DNA of 53,358 bases, from assembly GCA_017882905.1 (NCBI GenBank), contig JADGOO010000002.1:1-53358 (forward strand), given 5' to 3'. The first letter of the stretch is position 1. Each line of letters begins with the position of its first letter. Below are positions 1 to 7,693 of the stretch, piece after piece. Position numbers and translations under genes: made by a program. Under the pieces are notes generated by a model that was given only the letters and a program-made list of their open reading frames with translations, searched no databases and was not told the DNA's origin. Origin of the DNA: Acidimicrobiia bacterium (GTDB taxonomy: Bacteria > Actinomycetota > Acidimicrobiia > IMCC26256 > PALSA-610).

Positions 1-104
1 AAGATGCGTCGGCTGCGCAGCCGACGGCCACGGCGCATCGCCTCGACCGCCATCGCCGAGGTGGTGACGGGCGGGCGATCGTCGTCAAGGTGCGAGAGAT
101 CCAT
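1..104 (-). CDS. partial gene downstream of the ECF sigma factor (N-terminus only)
   Basis: Reading the minus strand, an ATG at 104 opens a frame that runs off the window edge after about 34 codons. It follows the sigma-factor stop by 3 nt, and a GGAGGA ribosome site lies inside the end of the sigma gene, so the two genes are translationally coupled. The visible peptide is acidic at first (MDLSHLDDDRPP) and then very Arg-rich (RRGRRLRSRR). That resembles the cytoplasmic start of the membrane-anchored proteins often found after actinobacterial ECF sigma genes. It may be an anti-sigma factor or a membrane protein of unknown function; the sequence seen cannot decide. Confidence 0.6.
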   Translation of the reverse strand, partial: MDLSHLDDDRPPVTTSAMAVEAMRRGRRLRSRRI

Positions 105-107
105 CGC

Positions 108-629
108 TCAGTCCTCCAATGTGCTGCGCAGCGCGCCAAGCCCGCGCGCGGCGTGCTGCTTGATGGCCCCAGCGCTGACGCCGAGCAGGTCGGCAACGGC
201 GGCTTCGGGCAGATCAGCGACGTATCGCAGCAGGACGACCTGGCGCTGACGGCGAGGCAGCGCCGACAGCGCGCGATGGAGGTCGACACGGTCGGCGACG
301 CCGTCGGCGATCGCACGGTCGGGCGGCCGGCGCGGCGCACCCTCGGAGCGAGCCGCGTGCTGCGCTCGACGCCACCGATCGAGCGCAATGTTCGCACTCA
401 CTCGCACCACCCATGGTGTCGCATCGCCAACCCTCGTCACTTTCGTCCACCGGGCGAACGCCCGGGCGCACGCCTCCTGAGCACACTCCTCCGCGTCGGC
501 GCGATCGCCGAGCAGGCGATAGGCGACTCGGTATCCGGCCGCGTGCAAACCTGGGAACGCCGCTTCGAAATCAACCCCGACCAGCGGGATCGCGCCGTCG
601 TCGGCGCCGCGAGCTTCCACCACAGCCAC
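108..629 (-). CDS. RNA polymerase ECF-family sigma factor (SigE-like)
   Basis: This 173-aa protein has the two-domain ECF layout. Region 2 covers about residues 28-90 (AYRLLGDRADAEECAQEACARAF, then WVVRVSANIALDRWRR). Region 4 covers about residues 115-170 (ALSALPRRQRQVVLLRYVADLPEAAVADLLGVSAGAIKQHAARGL), ending in a helix-turn-helix for the -35 element. There is no C-terminal extension. The start is GTG with a weak ribosome site. The downstream gene (1-104) begins 3 nt after the stop and is probably its regulator. A GGAAAC-N17-CGTGG element upstream (654-681) could be its own promoter. The signal it responds to is unknown. Confidence 0.88.
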   Translation of the reverse strand: MAVVEARGADDGAIPLVGVDFEAAFPGLHAAGYRVAYRLLGDRADAEECAQEACARAFARWTKVTRVGDATPWVVRVSANIALDRWRRAQHAARSEGAPRRPPDRAIADGVADRVDLHRALSALPRRQRQVVLLRYVADLPEAAVADLLGVSAGAIKQHAARGLGALRSTLED

Positions 630-653
630 CCAGTCTCACGTTCGGCGAGGCCG

Positions 654-681
654 CCACGTTGACACCGGGCACGAGGTTTCC
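654..681 (-). promoter_or_regulatory. candidate ECF-type promoter (autoregulatory) for the sigma gene
   Basis: On the minus strand, GGAAAC (681-676) is followed after 17 nt by CGTGG (658-654), about 25 nt before the sigma-factor start. GGAAC-type -35 boxes with a CGT-containing -10 are typical of ECF promoters, and many ECF genes transcribe themselves. This is a short pattern match only. Confidence 0.35.
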
Positions 682-712
682 GGCATCAAGCGCGTCTCCA
701 CGCACCGCGGCG

Positions 713-1177
713 CTACGGGCGGGTGGCGCGGACGCGGCCCTCGGGGTCGGCACCCTGTTCGTTCAGTGTGTAGAACCGCAGCTGGATGCCGTCGGGATCG
801 TCGAACGACATGATGAAGCCGATCGGCGCGTCGATGATGTCGGAGTGAGCGATGCCCAGCTCCTCGAGGCGCGTCGCCCACGCGTCGATGTCGGGACGAC
901 CGCACAACATGACCGCGAAGAAGTCGAAGCCGGCGATCCCGCGCGCCGCCGCAGGGTGCTCCCGCAACGCCAGCGCGAGATCTCCTTTCGCCTTGTACGA
1001 GACGCCGCGCACGACGCCGTCGGAGTCGTCGCGGAACTCCATCAGCGGCTCGAGGTCGAAGACACGCTCGTACCACGCCCGGCTCCGGACCAGATCAGAG
1101 ACCGGGACCTTCACGTGGTGCACCCCGAGTATCTCCCCGATGCCCACGTCTCGCTCCTGCGCCATGGTGCGAATCAT
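713..1177 (-). CDS. VOC family (glyoxalase/bleomycin-resistance fold) protein
   Basis: This is a single vicinal-oxygen-chelate domain of about 150 aa. The start ILGVHHVKVPVSDLVRSRAWYERVF is the typical first beta-alpha-beta module with a metal-ligand His, and the end GFIMSFDDPDGIQLRFYTLNE carries the usual DPDG-I-R/E signature of the second module. Members bind a divalent metal and act as glyoxalases, dioxygenases or drug-binding proteins, and the substrate cannot be read from sequence. The start is uncertain: TTG at 1192, ATG at 1177 or ATG at 1165, none with a good ribosome site. It diverges from the gene at 1263. Confidence 0.85.
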   Translation of the reverse strand: MIRTMAQERDVGIGEILGVHHVKVPVSDLVRSRAWYERVFDLEPLMEFRDDSDGVVRGVSYKAKGDLALALREHPAAARGIAGFDFFAVMLCGRPDIDAWATRLEELGIAHSDIIDAPIGFIMSFDDPDGIQLRFYTLNEQGADPEGRVRATRP

Positions 1178-1250
1178 GCCCGCTCGAAGCAATCTCGTCG
1201 AAGCGGACGCGGCCGGCGCGGGCCGCGGAAGCGCACGCGCCGACGGCCGT

Positions 1251-1256
1251 TAGCGT
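1251..1256 (+). promoter_or_regulatory. -10 box of a leaderless promoter (1263 gene)
   Basis: TAGCGT matches the actinobacterial TANNNT -10 and ends exactly 6 nt before the GTG start at 1263. Transcription would begin at or next to the start codon. No ribosome site is present, which agrees with leaderless translation. Confidence 0.5.
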
Positions 1257-1262
1257 CGGGGC

Positions 1263-1868
1263 GTGGCCAAGCACAATCGCTTCGGGCTCACCCGGCGGGA
1301 TCGAGTCGTCGTCGCGACGGTTGTCGCGATCCTCGCCACGACCATCGGGACGACGGTCGTCGTGGTCAGGAGCATCGGGCCCTTCACGCTGAAGCTGCCG
1401 AAGTTCGCGGTGCCGGGGCCGGGGCCGGACGCGTCGCCGCGCGAGCTCGCCGTTGCGGCAACCACGGTCCCGCCGACACCGCGAGCGTGTGGCGCGTTCC
1501 ACGACATCCGGTCGATCGGCACCGCGACGGGCCGCGTCGATCTCGACATCGCACTCCAACATCGCGACTTCCCGCACTACAAGGCCGCGCTCACGCTGCT
1601 GCTCATCGCGTTCGACCGCGACCTCGCCCGGGCGATCCCCGCCGCGAGCGGGCCGCTGCGCGACCACCTCGCGCTCGCGCGCGGGTCCGTCGATGCCGGG
1701 CTCGCCGCTATCCGCTCCGCACGCGTGGCCACCGACTACGACCCGGTCACGCACGCCGAGGCAGGCTGGTCGCAGCTCGAGATCGCGGATCAGCTACTCG
1801 GAGCGAGCTGCGGCGGCGGCCTCGCGCCGCCACCGCAGGACCCGTTTGCGTCGATGAACGTCGGGTAG
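1263..1868 (+). CDS. membrane-anchored protein of unknown function
   Basis: This 201-aa protein starts with a basic N-terminus, followed by one hydrophobic segment at about residues 15-37 (VVVATVVAILATTIGTTVVVV). The rest, about 160 residues, would be outside the cell. It has a Pro/Ala-rich linker, then a helical region (HYKAALTLLLIAFDRDLARAI ... LRDHLALARGSVDAGLAAI) that looks like a four-helix or TPR-like bundle. Two Cys residues (RACGAF and GASCGGG) could form a disulfide. I recognise no family. The GTG start is supported by the TANNNT box 6 nt upstream. Confidence 0.65.
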   Translation: MAKHNRFGLTRRDRVVVATVVAILATTIGTTVVVVRSIGPFTLKLPKFAVPGPGPDASPRELAVAATTVPPTPRACGAFHDIRSIGTATGRVDLDIALQHRDFPHYKAALTLLLIAFDRDLARAIPAASGPLRDHLALARGSVDAGLAAIRSARVATDYDPVTHAEAGWSQLEIADQLLGASCGGGLAPPPQDPFASMNVG

Positions 1869-1953
1869 CCGGCCGGCGAGCGCGACTACCGTGCACCAGC
1901 GCCAGGCGCCTCGGCCACCGACACGGCGAGCGCCGCGGATTCGGGGATCTTCT

Positions 1954-3291
1954 GTGGTTCTGAAGTTCGCAGATTGTGAGCTCGATCTGGCCCGCGTGCT
2001 CCTGCGCCGCGGCGGTCGCGAGATCAAGCTCGAGCCTCAGGTGTTCGACGTGCTTGCGCATCTCGTCCAGCGCCGCGGTGAGGTCGTGCGCAAGGAGGAG
2101 CTGCTCGACGAGATCTGGGGAAATCGCTTCGTGAGCGAGTCGGCCCTGACGACGCGCATCAAGTCGGTACGCCAGGCGGTCGGCGACGACGGCAACCGCC
2201 AATCGATCATCCGGACGGTGCACGGGAAGGGCTACGAGTTCGTGGCGCCCGTCGAGGAGGTCGACGGCGCCGAACAACCAACCGGGACCGGCGCGATCCC
2301 GGGGCTCCCCGCCGCGGTGCAGCCGCTCATCGGACGCGACCTGCTGCTCGACCTGCTCGTAGGCGCGCTCACCACGCATCGTCTGATCACGCTCGTGGGT
2401 CCGGGCGGTGTCGGCAAGACGTCGCTCTCGTTGGAGCTCGCACGGGCGGTGGCTGCCAACTACCCCGACGGCGTGAACCTCGTGGAGCTCGTGAGCGTGG
2501 TCGACGAAGACGCCACGATCGCGGCCGTCGCGACGGCGGTCGACGTGAACGTGCGCCGCGGCAGCACGATCGAAGACGCGATACTCGAGATGCTGCGGCC
2601 GCGGAGCTCCCTGCTGGTCCTCGACAACTGTGAGCACTTGATCGAACCCGTCGCCGAGCTCGTGAGTCGCATCCTGCGCGAAGCGCCGCTGGTGTCGATC
2701 GTGGCGACGAGTCGTGAACCACTGGCCGTTCCGGGCGAACGCGTGTGGTCGGTCGAGCCGCTCTCCACGGCCGGGGCGACCGGCCTCGACGAGCACGGCC
2801 TGATGAGCATCCCGGCCGTCGCGCTGTTCGTGGAGCGGGCCCGGGCCGCCGACCCCGAGTTCGTCCTCGACGCGACGACTGCGCCCGTGGTGGTCGAGAT
2901 CTGCCGGCGCCTCGACGGCATCCCACTCGCGATCGAGCTCGCCGCGGCGCGCGCCCGTGTGGTCGACGTGGCCGAGATCGCGCGGCGCCTCGACGAGCGG
3001 TTCGGGCTCCTGAAGGCGATGCGCCGAGGTAGCGATCCGCGCCACCGCACCATGCACGACGCGATCAGCTGGTCGTACGACCTGCTCGCACCCGATGAAC
3101 AAGAGCTGTTCACCACGCTCTCGGTGTTCGCCGGACCGTTCGATCTCGGTTCGGCCGAGTCGATGTGCACGACGGGCGATGCGCTCGATCTGCTCACGCG
3201 GCTCACCGAGCGCTCGATGCTCTCGGTACGCCGGCCCGCCGGCACCGGCACCCGCTACGAGGTCTTGGAGACGCTGCGCGAATACGGCTGA
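1954..3291 (+). CDS. winged-helix/ATPase transcriptional regulator, N-terminal part ended by an in-frame TGA
   Basis: Residues 1-95 form an OmpR/PhoB-type winged helix (VLKFADCELDLARVLLRRGG ... IIRTVHGKGYEFVAPV). Residues 120-420 form an AAA/STAND-like ATPase with Walker A VGPGGVGKTSL, Walker B LLVLDNCEHL, VATSREPL sensor and RLDGIPLAIELAAAR, as in large LuxR/AfsR-like regulators. The frame stops at TGA 3289-3291, straight after LETLREYG, where relatives normally continue with an Arg-rich helix into TPR repeats. Those repeats lie next door in the same frame (3322-4467). The start chosen is GTG 1954 with GGGGA upstream; the ATG at 1891 would add an unlikely Arg/Pro-rich tail. Confidence 0.8.
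   Translation: MVLKFADCELDLARVLLRRGGREIKLEPQVFDVLAHLVQRRGEVVRKEELLDEIWGNRFVSESALTTRIKSVRQAVGDDGNRQSIIRTVHGKGYEFVAPVEEVDGAEQPTGTGAIPGLPAAVQPLIGRDLLLDLLVGALTTHRLITLVGPGGVGKTSLSLELARAVAANYPDGVNLVELVSVVDEDATIAAVATAVDVNVRRGSTIEDAILEMLRPRSSLLVLDNCEHLIEPVAELVSRILREAPLVSIVATSREPLAVPGERVWSVEPLSTAGATGLDEHGLMSIPAVALFVERARAADPEFVLDATTAPVVVEICRRLDGIPLAIELAAARARVVDVAEIARRLDERFGLLKAMRRGSDPRHRTMHDAISWSYDLLAPDEQELFTTLSVFAGPFDLGSAESMCTTGDALDLLTRLTERSMLSVRRPAGTGTRYEVLETLREYG
3289..3291 (+). other. in-frame premature TGA splitting the regulator gene
   Basis: The reading frame before this codon (from 1954) and after it (to 4467) is the same, with no other stop. A C in place of T at 3289 would make it CGA (Arg) and restore one protein of about 837 aa. 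This is either a nonsense mutation, a sequencing or assembly error, or a real split. Confidence 0.8.
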
Positions 3292-3321
3292 ACCCGCCTC
3301 GGCGATGCTCGGGCGGGCGAG

Positions 3322-4467
3322 ATGTTCCAGGCTCATGCCGCACACTTCGCGGCGGAGGCGGCTTCGGTGCAGGCCGAGCTGTGCGGTCCCGGCGAGCCGG
3401 GCGCGATGGCACGCGCGGAGGCGTCGTTCGCCGATCTGCGCGCCGCGCAGCGGTTCGCGGTCGAGACCGGTGGCTTCGACGAGGCGTTCGGTCTCATCGG
3501 ATCGATTCGAGAGTTCGCGATGCGCGCCATGCGCTACGAAGTGTTCGCCTGGGCCGACGTGGCCGCCCGCGCGCCCGGAGCCGGCGACCATCCGTTGCGG
3601 CCCGTGCTGACGGGAATGCGGTCGTACGGGGCGTTCGTGTGGGGCGAGTTCGACCTGGCCGTGTCGCTCGCCCACGAGGCGCGCGACCTCGAAGCAACGC
3701 TCGGCGTTCATCCCAGCGGTCTTGCCGAGCGCGTGCTCGCCAACGTGCTGTGCATCGTCGGGCGCGGCGCCGAAGGCGATGCGGAATCAGCGCGACAGGT
3801 CGAGGTTGCCGAAGAGTCGGGCAATCGCTCGAGCATCGTCCACGCGTGCTACATGGCCGCGGTGGCCCGCAGCTCGGTCGGCGACGACGTCGCCGCCGGC
3901 CGCCTCGTGGCCCGCGCCCGGTCGGAGGCGACGAAGACCAACAGCCCGACCGACCTGGCGTCGGCGTACGTGGCGGAGGGCTTCGCCGCCCGCAGCGATG
4001 ACGATGCGCTCGCCGCGTTCGTGCGCGCCGAGCAGCTCGCGACCGCGGCCGGCAACCGCTGGATGGCCGCGTTCGCACGCACCGAAGCAAGCGGCCTGCT
4101 GGTGCACCGCGGCGCGCTCGACGAGGGGTGCGCGCGCCTCGCCGAGATGGTCGCCGTCTGGTACCGAGCCGGCGAGTGGTCCCAGCAATGGCACACGCTC
4201 TCGCGGTGCGTGATCGCACTGCACCGTGTCGGCCACACCGCGCTCGCCACCGAGCTGGTGGGCGCGATCGAAGCCCATGCGATGCTCGGTGTCGCGCCGA
4301 TGAGCCCCACGCTTCGTCTCCTCGCCTTCGAGACGCGCGACGTGCTGATCGACGAGCTGGGCGATGCGCAGGCCGCGGAGCTCCGGGCGGCCGGCGCGTC
4401 ACGTCCGGTCGAGGACATCGTTCGCCGCACGCGCAACGGCTTGCTCGGACGGCCACTCGACACGTGA
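3322..4467 (+). CDS. TPR-like C-terminal part of the split winged-helix/ATPase regulator
   Basis: This is 381 aa of Ala-rich paired helices (for example ARSEATKTNSPTDLASAYVAEGF and FVRAEQLATAAGNRWMAAFAR) that look like degenerate TPR repeats, the usual C-terminal sensor region of ATPase regulators such as the gene just upstream. It is in the same frame as 1954-3291, separated only by the TGA at 3289. It might be made separately by re-initiation at ATG 3322, which has GGGCGGGCGAG directly in front, but on its own it would have no DNA-binding or ATPase domain. The last 69 nt overlap the convergent monooxygenase gene. Confidence 0.7.
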   Translation: MFQAHAAHFAAEAASVQAELCGPGEPGAMARAEASFADLRAAQRFAVETGGFDEAFGLIGSIREFAMRAMRYEVFAWADVAARAPGAGDHPLRPVLTGMRSYGAFVWGEFDLAVSLAHEARDLEATLGVHPSGLAERVLANVLCIVGRGAEGDAESARQVEVAEESGNRSSIVHACYMAAVARSSVGDDVAAGRLVARARSEATKTNSPTDLASAYVAEGFAARSDDDALAAFVRAEQLATAAGNRWMAAFARTEASGLLVHRGALDEGCARLAEMVAVWYRAGEWSQQWHTLSRCVIALHRVGHTALATELVGAIEAHAMLGVAPMSPTLRLLAFETRDVLIDELGDAQAAELRAAGASRPVEDIVRRTRNGLLGRPLDT

Positions 4468-5727
4468 CACCACACCGATCCGCGCGCCCGCTCTCGTGCG
4501 AGCCACGTCGCCGAGGTACGCACGGACGTGGGCGGCCAGGTCGCCGGCGTCACGGCCGAAGCCGGCGATCAGGTTCGACCGACGGCGGCGCATGAACGGC
4601 AGACCGAGCACATAGAGGCCGGGCATGCGAGCCACGCCCCCGTCGTGGACGACCCGATGGCGATGATCGAACGCCGCGGCATCCAGCCACGGGTACGTGG
4701 GGCGGTAGCCGGTGGCCCAGACGACGGTCGAGAACGCCGCGAGGTCGAGGCTCGTCGGCGGGGCCGGCACGACGGTCGGTTGCGCAGGGCGCGGCGGTCC
4801 GACTTCGCCCTCGAGCCCGTTGGACGTGACGAACTCGTCGATGCGGTGCAGCAGGCGCGCTTGCTTCAGATCGGCGTTGGCGACCAGGCTCGCGAGCGCA
4901 CCGGAGCACTGCGCGGTGCGTCCCGAGATCCCCACGAGCCGGCCGACGCACCGCACGCCCTGCGCGCCGAGCGCGTTCAGATCGAGGTCGCTGTGCTCAT
5001 TCGTGCCGACAAGCTGCACCGAGGCGTGGCGCCGCGCGCGGTCAATGTCGTCGACTTCGTCGTAGCGCTCGTCGAGCTGGCCGATGGCGTCGAGCCACCA
5101 GTACACGTCGCGTTCCCGGTACGAACGCGGGAGGCGCACGTGCTCCCCTACCGCGATCGTGACCGCGCGTCCACTGCGCTGCAGCTCGGAGGCGATCTGC
5201 ACGCCGGACGCCGACGCACCCACCACGAGGATCTCGCCATCGGGGTCAAGCTGGGCCGGCCGCCGGTAGTCGAGCGCGGTGAGCTGATCGATGCGGGTGG
5301 GAAGCTCGGCTCGGAGCGCGGGGACACGCGGTTCGCTCGATGCGCCGGTTGCCGCGACAACCACGTCGCACTGCCATGTGCCCGCGTCGGCGATCACAGC
5401 GAAGCCGTCGGCGGTGCGCCGCACTGCCGCGACCGTCACCCCGGTGAGCACCGGCGGCTCGAAGCGCCGGCGGTACGCCTCGAGGAACGCGACGGTCTCC
5501 TGCGCGGTCATGAAGCCGTGCGGGTCGCCGCCTCGGTAGCCGTGACCGGGCAACGCGTTCATCCAGCTCGGGGTGAGCAGGCGCAGGGAGTCCCAGCGCT
5601 CTGTGCGCCACGAGTGCGCAAGGTCACCGCGTTCCAGCACCACATGGTCGATGCCGGCGGTAACGAGGTGATGACTCATCGCGAGTCCGGCCGGGCCGGC
5701 ACCGACGATCACTACAGGCACACGCAT
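4399..5727 (-). CDS. flavin-dependent monooxygenase (CzcO/FMO-like NAD(P)H oxidoreductase)
   Basis: This 442-aa protein has an N-terminal FAD-binding Rossmann motif, VVIVGAGPAGLAMSHHL, and a second dinucleotide-binding motif, EILVVGASASGVQIASEL, at about residue 170. Between them are the LTPSWMNALPG region and the ATG-type motif VVVAATGASSEPRVP, and near the C-terminus FSTVVWATGYRPTYPWL. This is the layout of CzcO-like flavoprotein monooxygenases that hydroxylate or Baeyer-Villiger-oxidise small substrates. The start is ATG 5727 with GAGGAG 6 nt upstream. It lies 38 nt after the OsmC gene and is probably co-transcribed with it. Its 3' end overlaps the convergent regulator gene by 69 nt. Confidence 0.85.
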   Translation of the reverse strand: MRVPVVIVGAGPAGLAMSHHLVTAGIDHVVLERGDLAHSWRTERWDSLRLLTPSWMNALPGHGYRGGDPHGFMTAQETVAFLEAYRRRFEPPVLTGVTVAAVRRTADGFAVIADAGTWQCDVVVAATGASSEPRVPALRAELPTRIDQLTALDYRRPAQLDPDGEILVVGASASGVQIASELQRSGRAVTIAVGEHVRLPRSYRERDVYWWLDAIGQLDERYDEVDDIDRARRHASVQLVGTNEHSDLDLNALGAQGVRCVGRLVGISGRTAQCSGALASLVANADLKQARLLHRIDEFVTSNGLEGEVGPPRPAQPTVVPAPPTSLDLAAFSTVVWATGYRPTYPWLDAAAFDHRHRVVHDGGVARMPGLYVLGLPFMRRRRSNLIAGFGRDAGDLAAHVRAYLGDVARTRAGARIGVVSRVEWPSEQAVARAANDVLDRT

Positions 5728-5765
5728 CACCATCTCCTCGTTACCGCCGTGGCTCGCCAGGGGCG

Positions 5766-6329
5766 TCAGGCGAGCTCGACTTGGACCAGCGTCGGGTTCG
5801 TCACGATGTCGAACACCGCCGACCGCTTCTGCGATTGGGCCACGATCGCGGCGATGTCGTCGCGCGACGCGTCGGCGTCGATGTCGTACGTGACCTTGAT
5901 CGCGTCGAATCCGTTGCGCACATCGCCGTCGATGCCGAGGATGCCCTGCAGGTCCATGCCGGCTTCGACGGTCGCCTTCACCGAGCGCAGCTGCACGCCG
6001 CGATGTGTCGCCACCGTCGCCACGCCCGCAGTGAGGCACGACGCCAGTGCGGCGAGGACGATCTCGGGCGGTGTGGCGCCATTGTCGTCCGACGCGAACA
6101 CCTCGGGGTGATCCGCCTCGATGCAGTACGCCTGGCGGTGCGCGTGCTCCTGGCCGAGGCCAGAGAAGTCGGTGATCGTGGTCCGGCTGTTCGTTCCCCG
6201 CACCCATTCGCAGCGGGCGCGCCACTGGAACTGCGCGGCCGCGGGCGCGTCGGTGAGAGCCTGACGAGCACCGCGCAAGGCGTCGATGTTCACGCCGTTG
6301 TCGACGGTCGGGGCGTCGGTCTGGGTCAT
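5766..6329 (-). CDS. OsmC family peroxiredoxin-like protein
   Basis: This 187-aa protein carries the OsmC/Ohr-type fold: TPPEIVLAALASCLTAGVATVATHRGVQLRSVKATVEAGMDLQGILG, with the conserved Cys in LASCLTAG. Family members reduce organic hydroperoxides with paired cysteines. Only this one clear catalytic Cys is visible, so the peroxidase role is uncertain. The start at ATG 6329 is preceded by AGGAG. It is the first gene of a two-gene unit with the monooxygenase and diverges from the methyltransferase gene, with a dyad sequence in between. Confidence 0.85.
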   Translation of the reverse strand: MTQTDAPTVDNGVNIDALRGARQALTDAPAAAQFQWRARCEWVRGTNSRTTITDFSGLGQEHAHRQAYCIEADHPEVFASDDNGATPPEIVLAALASCLTAGVATVATHRGVQLRSVKATVEAGMDLQGILGIDGDVRNGFDAIKVTYDIDADASRDDIAAIVAQSQKRSAVFDIVTNPTLVQVELA

Positions 6330-6421
6330 GTCGATTCTCCTGTTGCTCGGACCGCGGACCATGCGTGCCGCGGCCAACGCCAGAGTCCACGGTGCGGGCG
6401 GCCACGTCATGGAGGCGGGCT

Positions 6422-6456
6422 GGAGATCCACTGACGATCGCCGTCAACGAATCTCC
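6422..6456. promoter_or_regulatory. imperfect 35-bp dyad between divergent OsmC and methyltransferase genes
   Basis: Outer arms GGAGAT/ATCTCC and inner arms TGACG/CGTCA are arranged symmetrically around ATCGC; 12 of 15 positions pair. The site lies 93-127 nt from the OsmC start and 40-74 nt from the methyltransferase start, so it could be an operator for both. No cognate regulator is identified. Confidence 0.4.
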
Positions 6457-6495
6457 ACCCGACCTTCAGGACTCGGCGGACAGGTAGACCGCACG

Positions 6496-7359
6496 ATGCA
6501 GAGCGTGACCACATCGAGGCGAACCACGCGCGAGAAGGAAGCCGGCCACGACTGGCGGCAAGCCGGCGAAGCCTGGGGCCGACGAGCCAACGACTGGGCG
6601 TGCTTGTACGAGCACTACTCGCTCGACGTGCTCCTCGCCGTCTTCCAACGGCTCGGAGTGGGCCAGAACCTGGAGCTGCTCGACATCGCATGCGGCGCCG
6701 GGCTCGGGGCGCGCGTCGCCGACGCCTCCGGAGCGAGGGTCGCAGGGATCGACGCAGCCGCCGAGCTCATCGCGGTCGCCCGGGAACGGACTCCCAGCGC
6801 CGACCTCCGGGTGGGTTCGATGTTCGAGCTGCCGTGGGCCGACGCGTCGTTCGACGCGGTCGTGTCGATCAACGGCATCTGGGGCGGTTGCGAAGCCGCA
6901 CTCGACGAGGCATTCCGGGTGCTGCGCCCGGGTGGCACCGTGGGCATCAGCTTCTGGGGTGCCGGGCCGCCGCTCGATCTGCGGGCGTGCTTCAAGGTCT
7001 TCGCCCTTCACGCCCCGGATGAGCATGTCGCGTCGATGCGGCAGCTGAACGACATCAGTGCCCCGGGAGTCGCCGAGACGATGCTGGCGGGTGCCGGCTT
7101 CGACGTTGGCGAGCACGGGCGGCGCACGTCGGTGACCGAGTGGCCCGACGCCGACCTCGCGTGGCGCGCGCTGTCGAGCGTCGGTCCCGCCGTGCCGGCG
7201 TTGCAGTCCGGCGACCACGAGGCGATCAAGGCCGACCTGCTCGCCGCGATCGAGCCCTGCCGCGACGCACGGGGCGTTTACCGGTTGCGCAACGACCATC
7301 ACTTCGTGATCGCCCGCCGGCCGGGCGGAGCCGAGCAACACCCAACGAGGTCGACGTGA
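6496..7359 (+). CDS. class I SAM-dependent methyltransferase
   Basis: This protein is about 287 aa. The SAM-binding motif I is LELLDIACGAGLGARVADASGARVAGIDAAAELIAVA. Motif II/III is VGSMFELPWADASFDAVVSINGIWGGCEAALDEAFRVLRPGGTVGISFWG, which is the Methyltransf_11 type. The C-terminal third (VASMRQLNDISAPGVAETMLAGAGFDVGE) fits the substrate cap of ubiquinone/small-molecule methyltransferases. The substrate is unknown. ATG 6496 is chosen because the conserved region begins at about residue 20; the ORF extends upstream to 6286 but that part has no methyltransferase features. Its TGA overlaps a GTG that opens the GNAT remnant. Confidence 0.85.
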   Translation: MQSVTTSRRTTREKEAGHDWRQAGEAWGRRANDWACLYEHYSLDVLLAVFQRLGVGQNLELLDIACGAGLGARVADASGARVAGIDAAAELIAVARERTPSADLRVGSMFELPWADASFDAVVSINGIWGGCEAALDEAFRVLRPGGTVGISFWGAGPPLDLRACFKVFALHAPDEHVASMRQLNDISAPGVAETMLAGAGFDVGEHGRRTSVTEWPDADLAWRALSSVGPAVPALQSGDHEAIKADLLAAIEPCRDARGVYRLRNDHHFVIARRPGGAEQHPTRST

Positions 7360-7601
7360 CGATCGCGCGCGGTCCCCGACCGACCACACGCGACGAGATG
7401 TGGATCGACGGCGATCGCCTCTGCGTGCGACCGATCGACGGCACCGATGAGGAGCGATTGGCGCGGATGTTCGAGCGCCTCTCACCGAGGAGCATTCGCC
7501 ACCGGTTCTTCTCGCGCGCACGAAGCCGAGATCGCGCTCACCGTCGAAGACGCGTCTTTGATCGGCGCGCGCGCCGCGTGAGCGGCGTGAGAGAGAAGTA
7601 G
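7356..7601 (+). pseudogene. decayed GNAT acetyltransferase (N-terminal remnant plus frame-shifted fragment)
   Basis: The GTG at 7356 overlaps the methyltransferase TGA (GTGA). It opens a frame beginning like a GNAT domain (LCVRPIDGTDEERLARMFERLSPRSIRHRFFSR), which then dissolves into Arg-rich sequence. In the +1 frame the same DNA reads EAEIALTVEDASLIGARAA and then a stop at 7579, resembling the central beta-strand region of a GNAT domain. Two pieces of one domain in two frames with the middle missing point to an internal deletion. The in-frame stop overlaps the 3' end of tRNA-Glu. Confidence 0.65.
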
Positions 7602-7671
7602 CCCCGAGCGGATTCGAACCGCCGCTTCCGCCTTGAGAGGGCGGCGTCCTAGGCCACTAGACGACGGGGCC
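7599..7671 (-). tRNA. tRNA-Glu (anticodon CTC)
   Basis: The minus-strand sequence folds as a cloverleaf. The acceptor starts GGCCCCG and pairs with CGGGGCU, giving a G1:U72 wobble like other actinobacterial tRNA-Glu. The D-arm region is TCGTCTAGTGGCCTAGGAC, the anticodon stem-loop is CCGCC-CTCTCAA-GGCGG with anticodon CTC, and the T-loop is GGTTCGAATCC. No CCA is encoded. It lies about 22 nt downstream of tRNA-Gln on the same strand. Confidence 0.93.
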
Positions 7672-7693
7672 AGGCTGTGTGTTTGTCAGCTTG

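Noticed and set aside
3289-3291. The TGA as a selenocysteine codon or programmed frameshift
   Set aside because: The site is a linker helix where relatives have ordinary charged residues. The frame is identical on both sides, so no frameshift is needed, and I saw no SECIS-like stem at the codon.
1747-3711. 654-aa minus-strand ORF opposite the ATPase regulator
   Set aside because: It has no recognisable motifs, is rich in Arg/His/Glu as expected for the antisense of a high-GC gene, and the plus strand carries clear winged-helix and ATPase motifs.
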